64,000 nt of DNA from Mycolicibacterium sp. HK-90 (GTDB lineage: Bacteria; Actinomycetota; Actinomycetes; Mycobacteriales; Mycobacteriaceae). The notes below the pieces were generated by a model. It saw nothing but the letters and a program-made list of their open reading frames with translations, had not been told where the DNA came from and searched no databases. Location: assembly GCF_030486405.1 (NCBI RefSeq), contig NZ_CP129613.1:2418001-2482000 (forward strand), written 5' to 3'. The translations under genes and the position numbers were made by a program. This document shows positions 46,970 to 55,593 of this stretch, piece after piece (within the stretch, counting starts at the first letter, position 1; every line of letters begins with the position of its first letter).

Positions 46970-48106
46970 TCACAGCAACTTCTTGAGTATTGCCACAGTC
47001 TCGAGGTCGGCCAAGGCTGCCACGCCCCGTCTGGCGCCTTCCAAGGCGATGCCTTCGTCCTGCATGCCGCCGAGGCCGGCGGTGATCACCGGTGCGGCGT
47101 AGGCGTAGATCGCGCCCAGGCGGTAGCGCTCCCACAGCTCGTCGTGATCCAGCTCGGGGCCACCGGCGGCGGCCAGCGCGCGCCGGTATTCGTCGAGTAG
47201 ATCGCGCTCGGCTGCTTGTCGATCGTGAGTGGTCATGCAGGTGACCAGGGTATATGCCAGTTCACGGCCCGGGTGGCCCCGGCGCACGGCCTGCCAGTCG
47301 AGCAGCCCGGCCGCACCGTCGCGGAAGAACAGATTGCCCGGGTGTGCGTCACCGTGCATCACGGTGTGCGGAGGCCGGTCGAGTAGCTGTGCCGCCGCGC
47401 GATAGTTCTCGTCGATGAACCGGCCGTCGGCCACCGGGATGTCGGTGCTCTCGGCGAGTCGTCTGGTCGACAGCTTGAGCAGCGAGCCGGTCATCAGTGA
47501 GGTGTGGTCACCCGATGCCGAATACAGCCAGCCCAGTGGTCCACTGCCGCTGCGTGCCGGCAGCCGATCCCAGAACGCCGCGTGCAGCCGGGCCAGCAGC
47601 TCCACGGTCAGCGCCGCACGGTCCTTGTCGAGCGGGTGCAGGGTGTCGGTGAACTCGCAGGGGCCGCGCGACAGGTCCTCCAGCACCAGGACGAAGCGAC
47701 CGGTCAGCGCATCGAAGGCGGCTCCGTGGCAGCGCGGTACGCCCGTCAGGCCGGCGGCCAGCTGTTGGTAGAAGCGAACCTCGGTGTGTCCCAGCCGGCC
47801 GAGCTCACCCATCATCCGGGTGGCAGCGGTCGCGGCAGGCATCTTGACGAACACCGATTCGGGTGCCTCGCCCGTCAGTTCCAGTCGCGCGCGAGAGGAC
47901 GTGCCCGCGTCGCCGCCGACGACGGATACCGATTCGATCCGGCAGCCGGTGAGCTCGGTCAGGTAGGCCGCGTCGAGGTCGGCGATGTGCCGGGGCATCA
48001 AGCGCAGGCGTCCGACGACGGCATCGGTTGCGATACGTTGCACCCCATGGCCGATGTGTGTGGCCAGGCCGGCGACTGGGACGAGGCGTCGGGCCGGTGT
48101 CAGCAT
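46970..48106 (-). CDS. APH-family phosphotransferase (aminoglycoside-phosphotransferase fold)
   Basis: The 378-residue kinase-fold protein has the catalytic HGDAHPGNLFF and the metal-binding LLDWQAVRRGHPGRELAY, with an N-terminal lobe lysine in VFVKMPA. In a catabolic setting such proteins are thought to phosphorylate hydroxyacyl-CoA or an alcohol, not an antibiotic. It is divergent from the CoA-transferase gene across island operator D and heads a minus-strand unit with TetR1. Confidence 0.85.
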   Translation of the reverse strand: MLTPARRLVPVAGLATHIGHGVQRIATDAVVGRLRLMPRHIADLDAAYLTELTGCRIESVSVVGGDAGTSSRARLELTGEAPESVFVKMPAATAATRMMGELGRLGHTEVRFYQQLAAGLTGVPRCHGAAFDALTGRFVLVLEDLSRGPCEFTDTLHPLDKDRAALTVELLARLHAAFWDRLPARSGSGPLGWLYSASGDHTSLMTGSLLKLSTRRLAESTDIPVADGRFIDENYRAAAQLLDRPPHTVMHGDAHPGNLFFRDGAAGLLDWQAVRRGHPGRELAYTLVTCMTTHDRQAAERDLLDEYRRALAAAGGPELDHDELWERYRLGAIYAYAAPVITAGLGGMQDEGIALEGARRGVAALADLETVAILKKLL

Positions 48107-48115
48107 TCGGCAAGT

Positions 48116-48139
48116 TTACAAATTTGCGACAGGTTGTAA
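48116..48139. promoter_or_regulatory. Island operator D (TTACA-N14-TGTAA), fully symmetric
   Basis: TTACA (48116-48120) and TGTAA (48135-48139) are 14 bp apart, and the symmetry extends to TTTACAA-N12-TTGTAAA-type arms (7-bp arms, the best palindrome of the four sites). It lies between the divergent APH-like and CoA-transferase genes, 9 bp before the APH ATG and 23 bp before the CoA-transferase ATG. Confidence 0.68.
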
Positions 48140-48162
48140 AGCGGTTTCGGGAAGGAGCGGCG

Positions 48163-49344
48163 ATGGCGGGTCCGATGGAGGGGTTTCGGGTCGTCGAGTT
48201 GGGCGTCTGGGTTGCGGCGCCGGCCGCCGGGGCGATACTCGCCGACTGGGGTGCTGACGTCATCAAGATCGAACCGCCGTCTGGCGACCCCGCGAGGACC
48301 TTCGGCCGGATGCTCGGCATCGACCCGGAGCTCGGTGTGGCCGCCAATCCGCCCTTCGAGATGGACAACCGCTCCAAACGCAGCATCGTGCTCGACCTCG
48401 GCACTGCCGAGGGCCGGCACACGGCGCTGGAATTGCTCTCCAACGCAGACGTTTTCCTGACCAATGTGCGGCCGGCCGCGCTGCGGCGGCTACAGCTCGA
48501 CTTCGAGACGGTGGCGGAACGCAATCCGCGCCTGGTGTACGGCCTGGTCACCGGGTACGGCCTGGCCGGGCCGGAGGCGGACCGGGCGGCCTACGACGTC
48601 GCCGCGTTCTGGGCCCGCGCCGGGCTGGCCAACCTGCTCACCCGCCCGGGCGACACTCCGCCTTTCCAGCGCGGCGGAATGGGGGACCACTCCGCCGGGA
48701 TGACGTTGGCTGCCGCGGTGTGCGCCGCCCTACTGGCCCGAAACCGCACGGGCACCGGCCAATTGGTCACCACATCGCTGTACCGCCAAGGGGCCTACAC
48801 CGTCAGCTTCGATCTCAACACCCTGCTGATGAGCGGGGAGCAGATCGCGATCGGGCAGCGGGAGGCGATGGCCAACCCGTGCATGAACAACTACACCGCG
48901 GGTGATGGGCAACGCTTCTGGGTCGTCGGCCTCCAAGGGGACCGGCACTGGCCTGCCTTGTGCCGGGTGGTGTCCCGGGAAGAATGGCTCACCGACGCGC
49001 GTTTCGCCACGGCGCGGGACCGATACGTCAACGCCCGCGAACTGATCGCCGAACTGGACGGTATCTTCGCCGGCCATCCGATGGACTACTGGGCCGCGCT
49101 GTTCGACGGCGAGCCGGACTTCTTCTGGTCGCCGATCAACAGCCTCGATGACGTCATCGCCGATGAGCAGTTTCACGCGGCCGGCGGCATTGTCGAAGTC
49201 CCCGACGGTGTTTCGACGGTTCCGATGGTGGCCAGCCCGGCCGACTTCTCGGCCACGCCGTGGCAGCCACGTATGGTGGCGCCGGCCCTCGGTGAGCACA
49301 CCGACGAGATCCTGGCCGAGCTGCGCGGCAGTCAGGATCGTTGA
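48163..49344 (+). CDS. CaiB/BaiF-type family III CoA transferase
   Basis: The 393-residue protein has the family N-terminus (FRVVELGVWVAAPAAGAILADWGADVIKIE), FEMDNRSKRSIVLDL and the catalytic-Asp region near AGLANLL. It transfers CoA between acids. GGGAAGGAG precedes the ATG. It would activate an acid product of the island. Its 3' end overlaps the convergent GH3 gene by 13 bp. Confidence 0.9.
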   Translation: MAGPMEGFRVVELGVWVAAPAAGAILADWGADVIKIEPPSGDPARTFGRMLGIDPELGVAANPPFEMDNRSKRSIVLDLGTAEGRHTALELLSNADVFLTNVRPAALRRLQLDFETVAERNPRLVYGLVTGYGLAGPEADRAAYDVAAFWARAGLANLLTRPGDTPPFQRGGMGDHSAGMTLAAAVCAALLARNRTGTGQLVTTSLYRQGAYTVSFDLNTLLMSGEQIAIGQREAMANPCMNNYTAGDGQRFWVVGLQGDRHWPALCRVVSREEWLTDARFATARDRYVNARELIAELDGIFAGHPMDYWAALFDGEPDFFWSPINSLDDVIADEQFHAAGGIVEVPDGVSTVPMVASPADFSATPWQPRMVAPALGEHTDEILAELRGSQDR

Positions 49345-51545
49345 GCGTTGATGCCCGCGAGCAGTTCGTCCAGCTGCTGACGGGTGACCTTGCCACCCGA
49401 GAATCCGGCCATCCGCCCGATCGGTACGGATTCCAGCATCCGCATCAGGTTGGCGCCGAGCGCGGAATCGACTGAACCGAACGGGGACGCGCTGCCCAGC
49501 ACCGACAGGATCGTCTGCGCCGCCACGGGATCGGCGAGCAGCTCACCCAGTGTCGATTCTCGGGTGAAGGGCCGGGTCGGCTCGTCACCGTCCAGCGTCA
49601 CCGACGCGCTCAGCCGAAGGTCGCGGCTCGACGCGCCGACCGACATCAGGTACTCGCCGGCCTCGACCACCCAGCGTCCCGCATCCGGACTCCAATAGGC
49701 GAGATCGGCTCGCCTGACGGTGATGTCGATCGTGCGGCGCTCATCCGGTTCGAGGGTGACGCCGCCGAACCCGGTCAGCCACCGCGTCGGCCGGCCGACG
49801 GCGGATCCGGGGAGTCCGGCATAGACCTGGACCACCTCTCGACCCGCCCGGGAACCGGTGTTGGTCACGGTCAACCGCACGGAAACCCCGTCGGCGGTGG
49901 CGGTGACCTCGAGGTCGGTGTAGCCGAAAGTCGTGTAGGACAGGCCGTGCCCGAACGGGAAGGCCACCGGCATGTCCCGGGCGTCATACCAGCGGTACCC
50001 GACGAACATCCGCTCGCCGTAGACGGTATGACCGACCTCGGGCGGGAAATTCAGGTAGGCCGGAGAATCCTGCAGCCGCAGCGGCACGGTCTCGGCCAGC
50101 CGGCCCGAGGGATTGACGATGCCGAACAGCACGTCGGCCAGCGCGCCGCCCCCGGCCTGTCCGAGCAGGGCCCCGTCGACGATGGCCGGGGCCAGGCCGG
50201 CGACGGCGTCGAGCCGCACCACACCGCCGTGCGACAACACCACCACGGTGCGGGGCTGTACCTCGACCACCGCGCGCAACAGGTCGATCTGTGCGGCGGG
50301 CAGGTCGATGTGCGTGCGGTCGTAGCCCTCGGACTCCTCCTCGGCAGTGAGGCCCAGGAACACGATGGCCGCCTCGGCCGCCTTCGCCGACGTCACCGCA
50401 GCGGTGATGTCGGTGCCGGGGCAGTGGCTGACCGGGTGATCGCCTGCGAGCCTGCGGATCTCGTCCAGTGGAACATCGAGCCGGGTCGGGTTCACGTGGG
50501 AGCTGCCGCCGCCCTGATATCTCGGCTCCTGCGCGAACCCGCCGATGACCGCCAGCGGCGCAGGAGCCAGCGGCAACAGCTCGTCATCGTTCTTCAGCAG
50601 GACGATGGACTGCCGGGCGGCCTGACGCGCCAGCGCATGATGATCATCGATGTCGAATGATGTTGGAGTGTCGTGACTTTGGGTGACCTTACCGGTCAAT
50701 CCGGCCACCCGGCCGGCGGCGCGGGCGACAGCGTCGGCCGCCAGTGCTCCGTTCTGGACCGCAGCCACCACCTCGCAGTCGGAGACACCACCGGTCGAGG
50801 GCATCTCCAGATCCAGGCCCGCGGTCACCGCGGCGACCCGGTCGGCCACCGCACCCCAGTCGCTGACCACGACTCCGTCGAAACCCCATTCGTCGCGCAA
50901 CACCGTCGTCAACAGCCAGGTGTTCTCGGCGGAGAAGACCCCGTTGATCCGGTTGTAGGAACACATCACCGTCCACGGCGCCGCCTCGCGGATCACGCGC
51001 TCGAACGCCCGCAGATAGATCTCCCGCAATGTCCGCTCGTCGACATCGGAGCTCGCGCGCATCCGGTCGTGCTCGGCGTTGTTGACGGCGAAATGCTTCA
51101 CCGACGCGCCGACACCCCGGCTCTGCACACCGCGCACCCATGCGGCACCGAGCACGCCGGACAGCAGCGGATCCTCCGAGTAGTACTCGAAGTTGCGTCC
51201 GCAGCGCGGATCGCGCTTGATGTTGACACCCGGACCGAGCAGCACGTGCACGCCCAACGCCCGGGATTCGTCGCCGAGAGCTCGGCCGATTCGTTCCACC
51301 AGCTCGGCGTCCCAGGACTGGCTGAGTCCGACTGCAGGCGGAAAACAGGTCGCCGGCTCACTGCCGGAGATGCCGAGATGGTCTGTCGCGCTGCCGGATT
51401 GGCGACGCACGCCATGCGGGCCGTCGGTCAGCACGATCGAGGGCACCGGACCGATCGCCTTCGTGGTCCAGAAACTCGCACCGCTGCCGAGCGCGGCCTG
51501 TTCGGTCAGGTCAAGCCCGACGATGAGATCAGCTGAGTCGGTCAC
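49332..51545 (-). CDS. Glycoside hydrolase family 3 beta-glucosidase-like protein
   Basis: The 737-residue GH3 enzyme has the (beta/alpha)8 domain with TDGPHGVR, LLGPGVNIKRDPRCGRNFEY, KHFAVNNAEHDR and the nucleophile Asp in GVVVSDWGA. A second domain (SIVLLKNDDELLPLAP) and a fibronectin-III-like domain (PFGHGLSYTTFGYTDLEV) follow. A C-terminal extension of about 85 residues follows the usual GH3 end. No signal peptide is seen, so it acts in the cytoplasm on an imported glycoside. It is downstream of TetR2 in one unit. The GTG start is at 51545. Confidence 0.92.
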   Translation of the reverse strand: MTDSADLIVGLDLTEQAALGSGASFWTTKAIGPVPSIVLTDGPHGVRRQSGSATDHLGISGSEPATCFPPAVGLSQSWDAELVERIGRALGDESRALGVHVLLGPGVNIKRDPRCGRNFEYYSEDPLLSGVLGAAWVRGVQSRGVGASVKHFAVNNAEHDRMRASSDVDERTLREIYLRAFERVIREAAPWTVMCSYNRINGVFSAENTWLLTTVLRDEWGFDGVVVSDWGAVADRVAAVTAGLDLEMPSTGGVSDCEVVAAVQNGALAADAVARAAGRVAGLTGKVTQSHDTPTSFDIDDHHALARQAARQSIVLLKNDDELLPLAPAPLAVIGGFAQEPRYQGGGSSHVNPTRLDVPLDEIRRLAGDHPVSHCPGTDITAAVTSAKAAEAAIVFLGLTAEEESEGYDRTHIDLPAAQIDLLRAVVEVQPRTVVVLSHGGVVRLDAVAGLAPAIVDGALLGQAGGGALADVLFGIVNPSGRLAETVPLRLQDSPAYLNFPPEVGHTVYGERMFVGYRWYDARDMPVAFPFGHGLSYTTFGYTDLEVTATADGVSVRLTVTNTGSRAGREVVQVYAGLPGSAVGRPTRWLTGFGGVTLEPDERRTIDITVRRADLAYWSPDAGRWVVEAGEYLMSVGASSRDLRLSASVTLDGDEPTRPFTRESTLGELLADPVAAQTILSVLGSASPFGSVDSALGANLMRMLESVPIGRMAGFSGGKVTRQQLDELLAGINAQRS

Positions 51546-51581
51546 CGAGCCCAGGGTAGCGACGGATGTGAAACGCCCTGG

Positions 51582-52118
51582 TCAGTGTTGATGCTTCACC
51601 CTTGCTGCGTGGCGCAGCTGCGCCAGGAAATCATCGGCGTCATCGCTGCGCACCAGGTAGTGGCAGACCGCGACCCGCACCGCGGTGGCCGCGGCGATAT
51701 CGGCATCCGACCCGGTTGTCAGCCGTTGCAGGCGTTCCCGCATCAGCGGGATGACCTGGGCGAGCCGTCGGATGACGTGTTCGGGTTCGATGTCGATCAT
51801 CCGGAGCCCCGGGTACGACTGTTGGTATTCGACGACCGTACGCAGCGCCGCGTCCAGATGTTCGTCTTCGGGCAGACCGGCGGCGGCCTGCGCGACGGCC
51901 CGTTCGTAGAACTTGCGCTCCCACACCACGAACGCGTCGAGCAATTCCTGTTTGGAGGCAAACCAGCGGTAGAGCGTGGGCCTGGACACCCCGGCCTGCG
52001 AGGCGACCTCGGACAGGCTGAGCTTGGTCATCCCGTTCGCTCCGAGCACCTCGGCGGTGGCGGCCAGGATCCGTCCGCGGGTGCTGCTCTCGTCATCCAG
52101 GGCCGGTGATTCCGCCAT
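51582..52118 (-). CDS. TetR-family regulator 2 of the catabolic island
   Basis: The protein has about 178 residues and the helix-turn-helix KLSLSEVASQAGVSRPTLYRWFASKQELLDAF, nearly identical to regulator 1 at 46369-46932. The C-terminal domains also align (VEYQQSYPGLRMIDIEPE; LAQLRHA at the end). The ATG at 52118 is 10 bp from island operator B, which fits autoregulation. It leads the unit with GH3 and is divergent from the P450/ferredoxin unit. Confidence 0.9.
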   Translation of the reverse strand: MAESPALDDESSTRGRILAATAEVLGANGMTKLSLSEVASQAGVSRPTLYRWFASKQELLDAFVVWERKFYERAVAQAAAGLPEDEHLDAALRTVVEYQQSYPGLRMIDIEPEHVIRRLAQVIPLMRERLQRLTTGSDADIAAATAVRVAVCHYLVRSDDADDFLAQLRHAARVKHQH

Positions 52119-52128
52119 ACCCACAGCT

Positions 52129-52152
52129 TTACAAACTATCGCTGAACTGTCA
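52129..52152. promoter_or_regulatory. Island operator B (TTACA-N14-TGTCA) between TetR2 and P450 1
   Basis: TTACA (52129-52133) and TGTCA (52148-52152) are 14 bp apart. The site is 10 bp before the TetR2 ATG and 53 bp before the P450 start, so both could be repressed from it. Confidence 0.66.
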
Positions 52153-52205
52153 CGCTAATTCGTGGCGCGACACAGTCGTCGGACGCCCGTGCAGGAGGGA
52201 ACACC

Positions 52206-53462
52206 GTGACAGTTGCCAGCTCACCGCAGGCACGCGAATACAGCCCATTCGACATCACGTCGCACGATTTCTGGAGCCGCCCGTTCGCCGAGCGTGACAA
52301 GACGTTCGCTCAGTTGCGGGCCGGGGACGGCCTGAGCTGGCACCAGCCGCTGTCCACGCTGTTCGACGTCGAAGAGCCCGGCTTCTGGGCCATCACCCGC
52401 CGCGCCGACATCCAGTTCGTCAGCCAGCACCCCGAGTTGTTCACCTCGACGCAGGGTGTGGCGCTCGACCCGATGCCTGCCGACGTACAGAAATTCGCCA
52501 CGTTCTTCCTGATGATGGATCCGCCGGAGCACACCACATACCGTCGCCTGATCAGCTCGGCGTTCACCCCGCGCAATGTCCGCAAGATCGAAGAGCAGAT
52601 CCACGCCAACGCGGTCGCCGTCGTCGACGATCTGATCGGTGCCGGGGACGTCGACTTCGTCGAGGCATGCTCGGCGCAGCTGCCGATGCGGACGATCTCC
52701 GACATGCTCGGTGTGCCCACTGCCGACCAGCCGGCGTTGGCCAAAGCGGCCGAGAAGTTGTTCAGCATGAGCGATGACGAGTACTCCTCACTCGAGGAAC
52801 GCGCCATGGCCACCATCAACGAGATCATGCTGATCTCGAACACCGGGGTAGAGCTGGCCAAGTTCCGGCGGGCCAATCCCGGTGATGATCTGATGACCAG
52901 CATCGTCAACGCCGAGGTCGACGGGCACCGGCTCACCGACGAAGAGATCGGGGCGTTCCTGATCCTGCTTGCCTCGGCGGGCAACGACACCACCAAGCAG
53001 ACCACCACGCACGCCATGATGGCCCTGGCCGCAAACCCGGACCAAAAAGATTGGCTCCTGGAGGATTTCGACAACCGGATCGGTCTGGCCACCGAAGAAT
53101 TCGTGCGCTGGGCCACCCCCGTGATCCAATTCGCCCGCCACGCCACCGAAGACGTCGAACTGGCCGGACAGCAGATCCGGGCCGGTGACAAGGTTGGCCT
53201 GTTCTACTGCTCGGGCAACCGCGACGAATCGGTGTTCACCGACCCGCAGCGGTTCGATCTGAGCCGTTCGCCCAACCCGCAGGTCGGTTTCGGCGGCGGT
53301 GGCCCGCACTTCTGTCTCGGCAATCAGCTGGCCAAGACCGAGTTGCGACATCTGTTCCGCGAGCTGCTGACCCGGCTCAAGACGATCGAGTTCGGCGAGC
53401 CCGAGTTGCTGTACAGCAGCTTCGTGCACGGCATCAAGCGCGTGCCCGCGCACATCGCCTAG
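52206..53462 (+). CDS. Cytochrome P450 (1)
   Basis: The 418-residue P450 has the I-helix oxygen-activation motif ASAGNDTTKQ, the K-helix ExxR in EEFVRW and the haem-binding loop FGGGGPHFCLGNQLAK with the ligand Cys. The general look resembles mycobacterial sterol/terpene P450s (CYP125/142-like group), but the subfamily cannot be settled. GTG start with GGAGG 7 nt upstream. The next gene is a ferredoxin, its likely electron donor. Confidence 0.94.
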   Translation: MTVASSPQAREYSPFDITSHDFWSRPFAERDKTFAQLRAGDGLSWHQPLSTLFDVEEPGFWAITRRADIQFVSQHPELFTSTQGVALDPMPADVQKFATFFLMMDPPEHTTYRRLISSAFTPRNVRKIEEQIHANAVAVVDDLIGAGDVDFVEACSAQLPMRTISDMLGVPTADQPALAKAAEKLFSMSDDEYSSLEERAMATINEIMLISNTGVELAKFRRANPGDDLMTSIVNAEVDGHRLTDEEIGAFLILLASAGNDTTKQTTTHAMMALAANPDQKDWLLEDFDNRIGLATEEFVRWATPVIQFARHATEDVELAGQQIRAGDKVGLFYCSGNRDESVFTDPQRFDLSRSPNPQVGFGGGGPHFCLGNQLAKTELRHLFRELLTRLKTIEFGEPELLYSSFVHGIKRVPAHIA

Positions 53463-53473
53463 GTTGCGGCGAG

Positions 53474-53665
53474 ATGCGCGTCGAGGTCGATCTGGGCAAG
53501 TGCACCGGGCACGGTATCTGCGAATCGATCGCCGAGGACGTGTTCGAGGTGGCCGACGAGGGCATGGTGCACATCCACGGCGACGATCACCTGGAAAGCG
53601 ATCGGGAACGGTTGCAGCAGGCCGTGACTCAATGCCCGGCAGGAGCTTTGCGTCTGGAGGGCTAG
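53474..53665 (+). CDS. Small ferredoxin, 3Fe-4S type
   Basis: The 63-residue protein has CTGHGIC and a later QCPAGAL, giving the CxxxxxC...CP pattern of actinobacterial 3Fe-4S ferredoxins that serve P450s. It starts 11 bp after the P450 stop, so the pair is a unit. A ferredoxin reductase was not found in the island. Confidence 0.92.
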   Translation: MRVEVDLGKCTGHGICESIAEDVFEVADEGMVHIHGDDHLESDRERLQQAVTQCPAGALRLEG

Positions 53666-53673
53666 GTGCCGAG

Positions 53674-53722
53674 TGGCCAGTTGTGTCACACGATTTCCCA
53701 GAATTCGTGTCGTAACTGGCCG
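53674..53722. repeat. Imperfect inverted repeat after the ferredoxin gene
   Basis: The arms GGCCAGTT...ACACGA and TCGTGT...AACTGGCC (about 20 bp each, with a 2-base length difference) surround an 11-base loop. It starts 8 bp after the ferredoxin stop and is a candidate terminator or mobile palindrome. Confidence 0.5.
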
Positions 53723-53755
53723 TTGGGCGACTGAACCGTCAGCCCCCCGTCCCCG

Positions 53756-53815
53756 GCGAGCAGACGCGAAATCGCATGAAAACCCTTGAAAAAGTGCGAT
53801 TCTGTGTCTGCTCGC
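53756..53815. repeat. Second palindromic repeat between convergent ferredoxin and thioesterase genes
   Basis: 21-bp arms (53756-53776 and 53795-53815), whose outer ten bases GCGAGCAGAC are perfect, match at 18 of 21 positions around an 18-base loop. It ends one base before the thioesterase stop codon. Position and layout are like the element at 44281-44343, but the sequence differs. Confidence 0.7.
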
Positions 53816-53816
53816 G

Positions 53817-54638
53817 CTAGGAACGCTTGGGTGGCCGGGGACGCACCAGCACCGACTGCTGAATGGCGCCGACGGCACCGGACTGGTCGAACAAGGTTCC
53901 CACCGTTGCGCCGATGCCGTCGGGACCGTAATGGGTGTCGGCGCGGATGCCGATCCACTCACCGTCGGGCACCCGGTGGATGTGCACCACCAGATCGGTG
54001 TTCAGGAACGTCCACTTGCGGATGTCGATCTTCGAGCCGATGCCGTTGGCGTCGTCGGCGACCGCGAACAGCCGCTGCAGCGGTGTCATCGACTCGCCCT
54101 TGACCACGTCGACCGTCGGCCTCAACCAGGATTCGCCCGCGCCGGGTGCCTGCGGGACGGTCAGCCAGCGCCAATCCACACTGTGCACGTAGTTGGGTTC
54201 CCAGTTCTTGGCCATGTCGCGGCTGCGTGCCCGCTCCAGCGGTGGCAGGGGTTCGGCGCCGGAGTGCGCCACGGCGGTGGTGTCCAACTGCAACATCCGC
54301 CAGCCGCTCGCCCGCGCCACCACGCGTGGAGCACCGTCCGGCCCGGGCGCCAGCATTTCGGCGCTGACCAGTTCGATCTGTTTGCCCGGTCGTTCCAGCT
54401 GCGCGCGCACCCACAGATTGCCCTCGGATGGCACGCCACCCATCAGATCGATGGCCACCCGGCTCAACCGGGTGTCAGAACGATGCTCGCAGCGTTCGAG
54501 GGCACGCACCAACAGCGCCGACACCGGCGCCCCGTGCTGGATCGCAGCCGACCAGGTGCCGCGCGCCATGTCGGTGGCGCGAAACTTTTCGCCGATCGCG
54601 TCGGTCTCGTCGATCAGCTCGTAGTAAGAGTCAGACAT
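53817..54638 (-). CDS. TesB-like acyl-CoA thioesterase family protein
   Basis: The 273-residue protein has a double-hotdog-like layout: N-terminal ATDMARGTWSAAIQHGAPVSALLVRALER, middle RLSRVAIDLMGGVPSEGNLW and C-terminal TFLNTDLVVHIHRVPDGEWIGIRADT. Mycobacterial relatives are annotated as thioesterase family proteins. It is the second gene after the SMP-30 gene, 9 bp away, and would release acids from CoA. Catalysis is not proven. Confidence 0.8.
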   Translation of the reverse strand: MSDSYYELIDETDAIGEKFRATDMARGTWSAAIQHGAPVSALLVRALERCEHRSDTRLSRVAIDLMGGVPSEGNLWVRAQLERPGKQIELVSAEMLAPGPDGAPRVVARASGWRMLQLDTTAVAHSGAEPLPPLERARSRDMAKNWEPNYVHSVDWRWLTVPQAPGAGESWLRPTVDVVKGESMTPLQRLFAVADDANGIGSKIDIRKWTFLNTDLVVHIHRVPDGEWIGIRADTHYGPDGIGATVGTLFDQSGAVGAIQQSVLVRPRPPKRS

Positions 54639-54647
54639 GTCTACCGT

Positions 54648-55517
54648 TCAGTGGTGGTGATGCGTGTCGTGGTCGCCCGGTGCGGGAGTTTCGACCATCA
54701 GGGCGTCGACGCGCGACAGTTTGGTGCCGACCAGGCGCTCCGGATAGGCATCCGTGGTGGTGACCAGGAACAGGGTCCGTCCTTCGATACCGCCGAGCGC
54801 ACACGCGATCGCGGTGCGCCCACCGGTGTCGACGCGGTCGGTCACCGCAGAACCGTCGGGCGCGAGGCGCTGGAACTCGTGCGCCAGGGTCAGCGCCACC
54901 CACACCCCGCCTTCCGCGTCGATCGCAATGCCGTCCGGTGGACCGTCGAGGCCCTCGGCGAACACTCGCCGGTCGGTCAAACCGCCGTCGGGGGAGATCG
55001 TGAACGCACTCAGCCGGCGCGCGGTGGACTCCGCGACGATCAGCGTGGTGCCGTCCGGGGTGATGGCCATCCCATTGGGAAAGTCGAGGTGCTCGGCCAC
55101 CACTCGAACGGGGTCGGCCGCCGCATCCGTGTCGATGCACACGATGACCCCGTCGGTACGGGCCTGCGATCCGACATAGGCCCTGCCGCTCTCGTCGACC
55201 ACCATGTCACCGAGCGCTGCGGGAACCAGATCGCCGAGATCGGCCAGCAACTCGATGCTGTCGCCGTCATAGCGCAGTATCTGACGACGCTGGGTGGATA
55301 CGATCAGCAGCGTGCCGTCGGGCCGAAATCCCAGTCCGGACGGGGAATGTCCGGGCACAGGCAGGGTCGTCATGGAACCGGACAGGTTGACCGTGTGCAC
55401 GGCCTCGCCCAGCATGTCGGAGAACCAGAGCAGACCTTCGAACCACCGTGGGCCTTCACCGAAACAGAAGCCGTGCGCCAGTTCGGTTGTGCCGGCCTGT
55501 TCGGTTCCCGCCGTCAT
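54648..55517 (-). CDS. SMP-30/gluconolactonase-like protein
   Basis: The 289-residue beta-propeller protein has the SMP-30 features (GFCFGEGPRWFEGLLWFSDM, FPNGMAITPDGTTLIVAEST, GPPDGIAIDAEGGVWVAL with metal-binding Glu, Asn and Asp). It would hydrolyse a lactone, such as one formed by the Baeyer-Villiger-like enzyme of the same island. The C-terminus ends in a natural His-rich tail (HDTHHHH). Island operator C lies 12 bp before its ATG. Confidence 0.87.
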   Translation of the reverse strand: MTAGTEQAGTTELAHGFCFGEGPRWFEGLLWFSDMLGEAVHTVNLSGSMTTLPVPGHSPSGLGFRPDGTLLIVSTQRRQILRYDGDSIELLADLGDLVPAALGDMVVDESGRAYVGSQARTDGVIVCIDTDAAADPVRVVAEHLDFPNGMAITPDGTTLIVAESTARRLSAFTISPDGGLTDRRVFAEGLDGPPDGIAIDAEGGVWVALTLAHEFQRLAPDGSAVTDRVDTGGRTAIACALGGIEGRTLFLVTTTDAYPERLVGTKLSRVDALMVETPAPGDHDTHHHH

Positions 55518-55529
55518 ACTCGCGCGCCT

Positions 55530-55553
55530 TTACAAAACACGCCATAAGTGTCA
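55530..55553. promoter_or_regulatory. Island operator C (TTACA-N14-TGTCA) between SMP-30 and NIPSNAP-like genes
   Basis: TTACA (55530-55534) and TGTCA (55549-55553) are 14 bp apart. Two further TGTCA copies follow at 55565 and 55571 toward the plus-strand gene. The site serves the divergent SMP-30 unit and the seven-gene plus-strand unit. Confidence 0.66.
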
Positions 55554-55593
55554 CGCTCACCGGGTGTCACTGTCAACCACCGGAGCGCGGTAG

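Noticed and set aside
46970..48106. Aminoglycoside resistance gene
   Set aside because: The APH fold is shared by many metabolic kinases; its place opposite a CoA transferase in a catabolic island argues against antibiotic resistance.
46242..55553. Reading the TTACA-N14-TGTMA repeats as -35/-10 promoter elements
   Set aside because: On the minus strand the TGTAA side does not give a TANNNT -10 hexamer and the spacing is wrong; inverted symmetry is better explained by a dimeric repressor. Not fully excluded.
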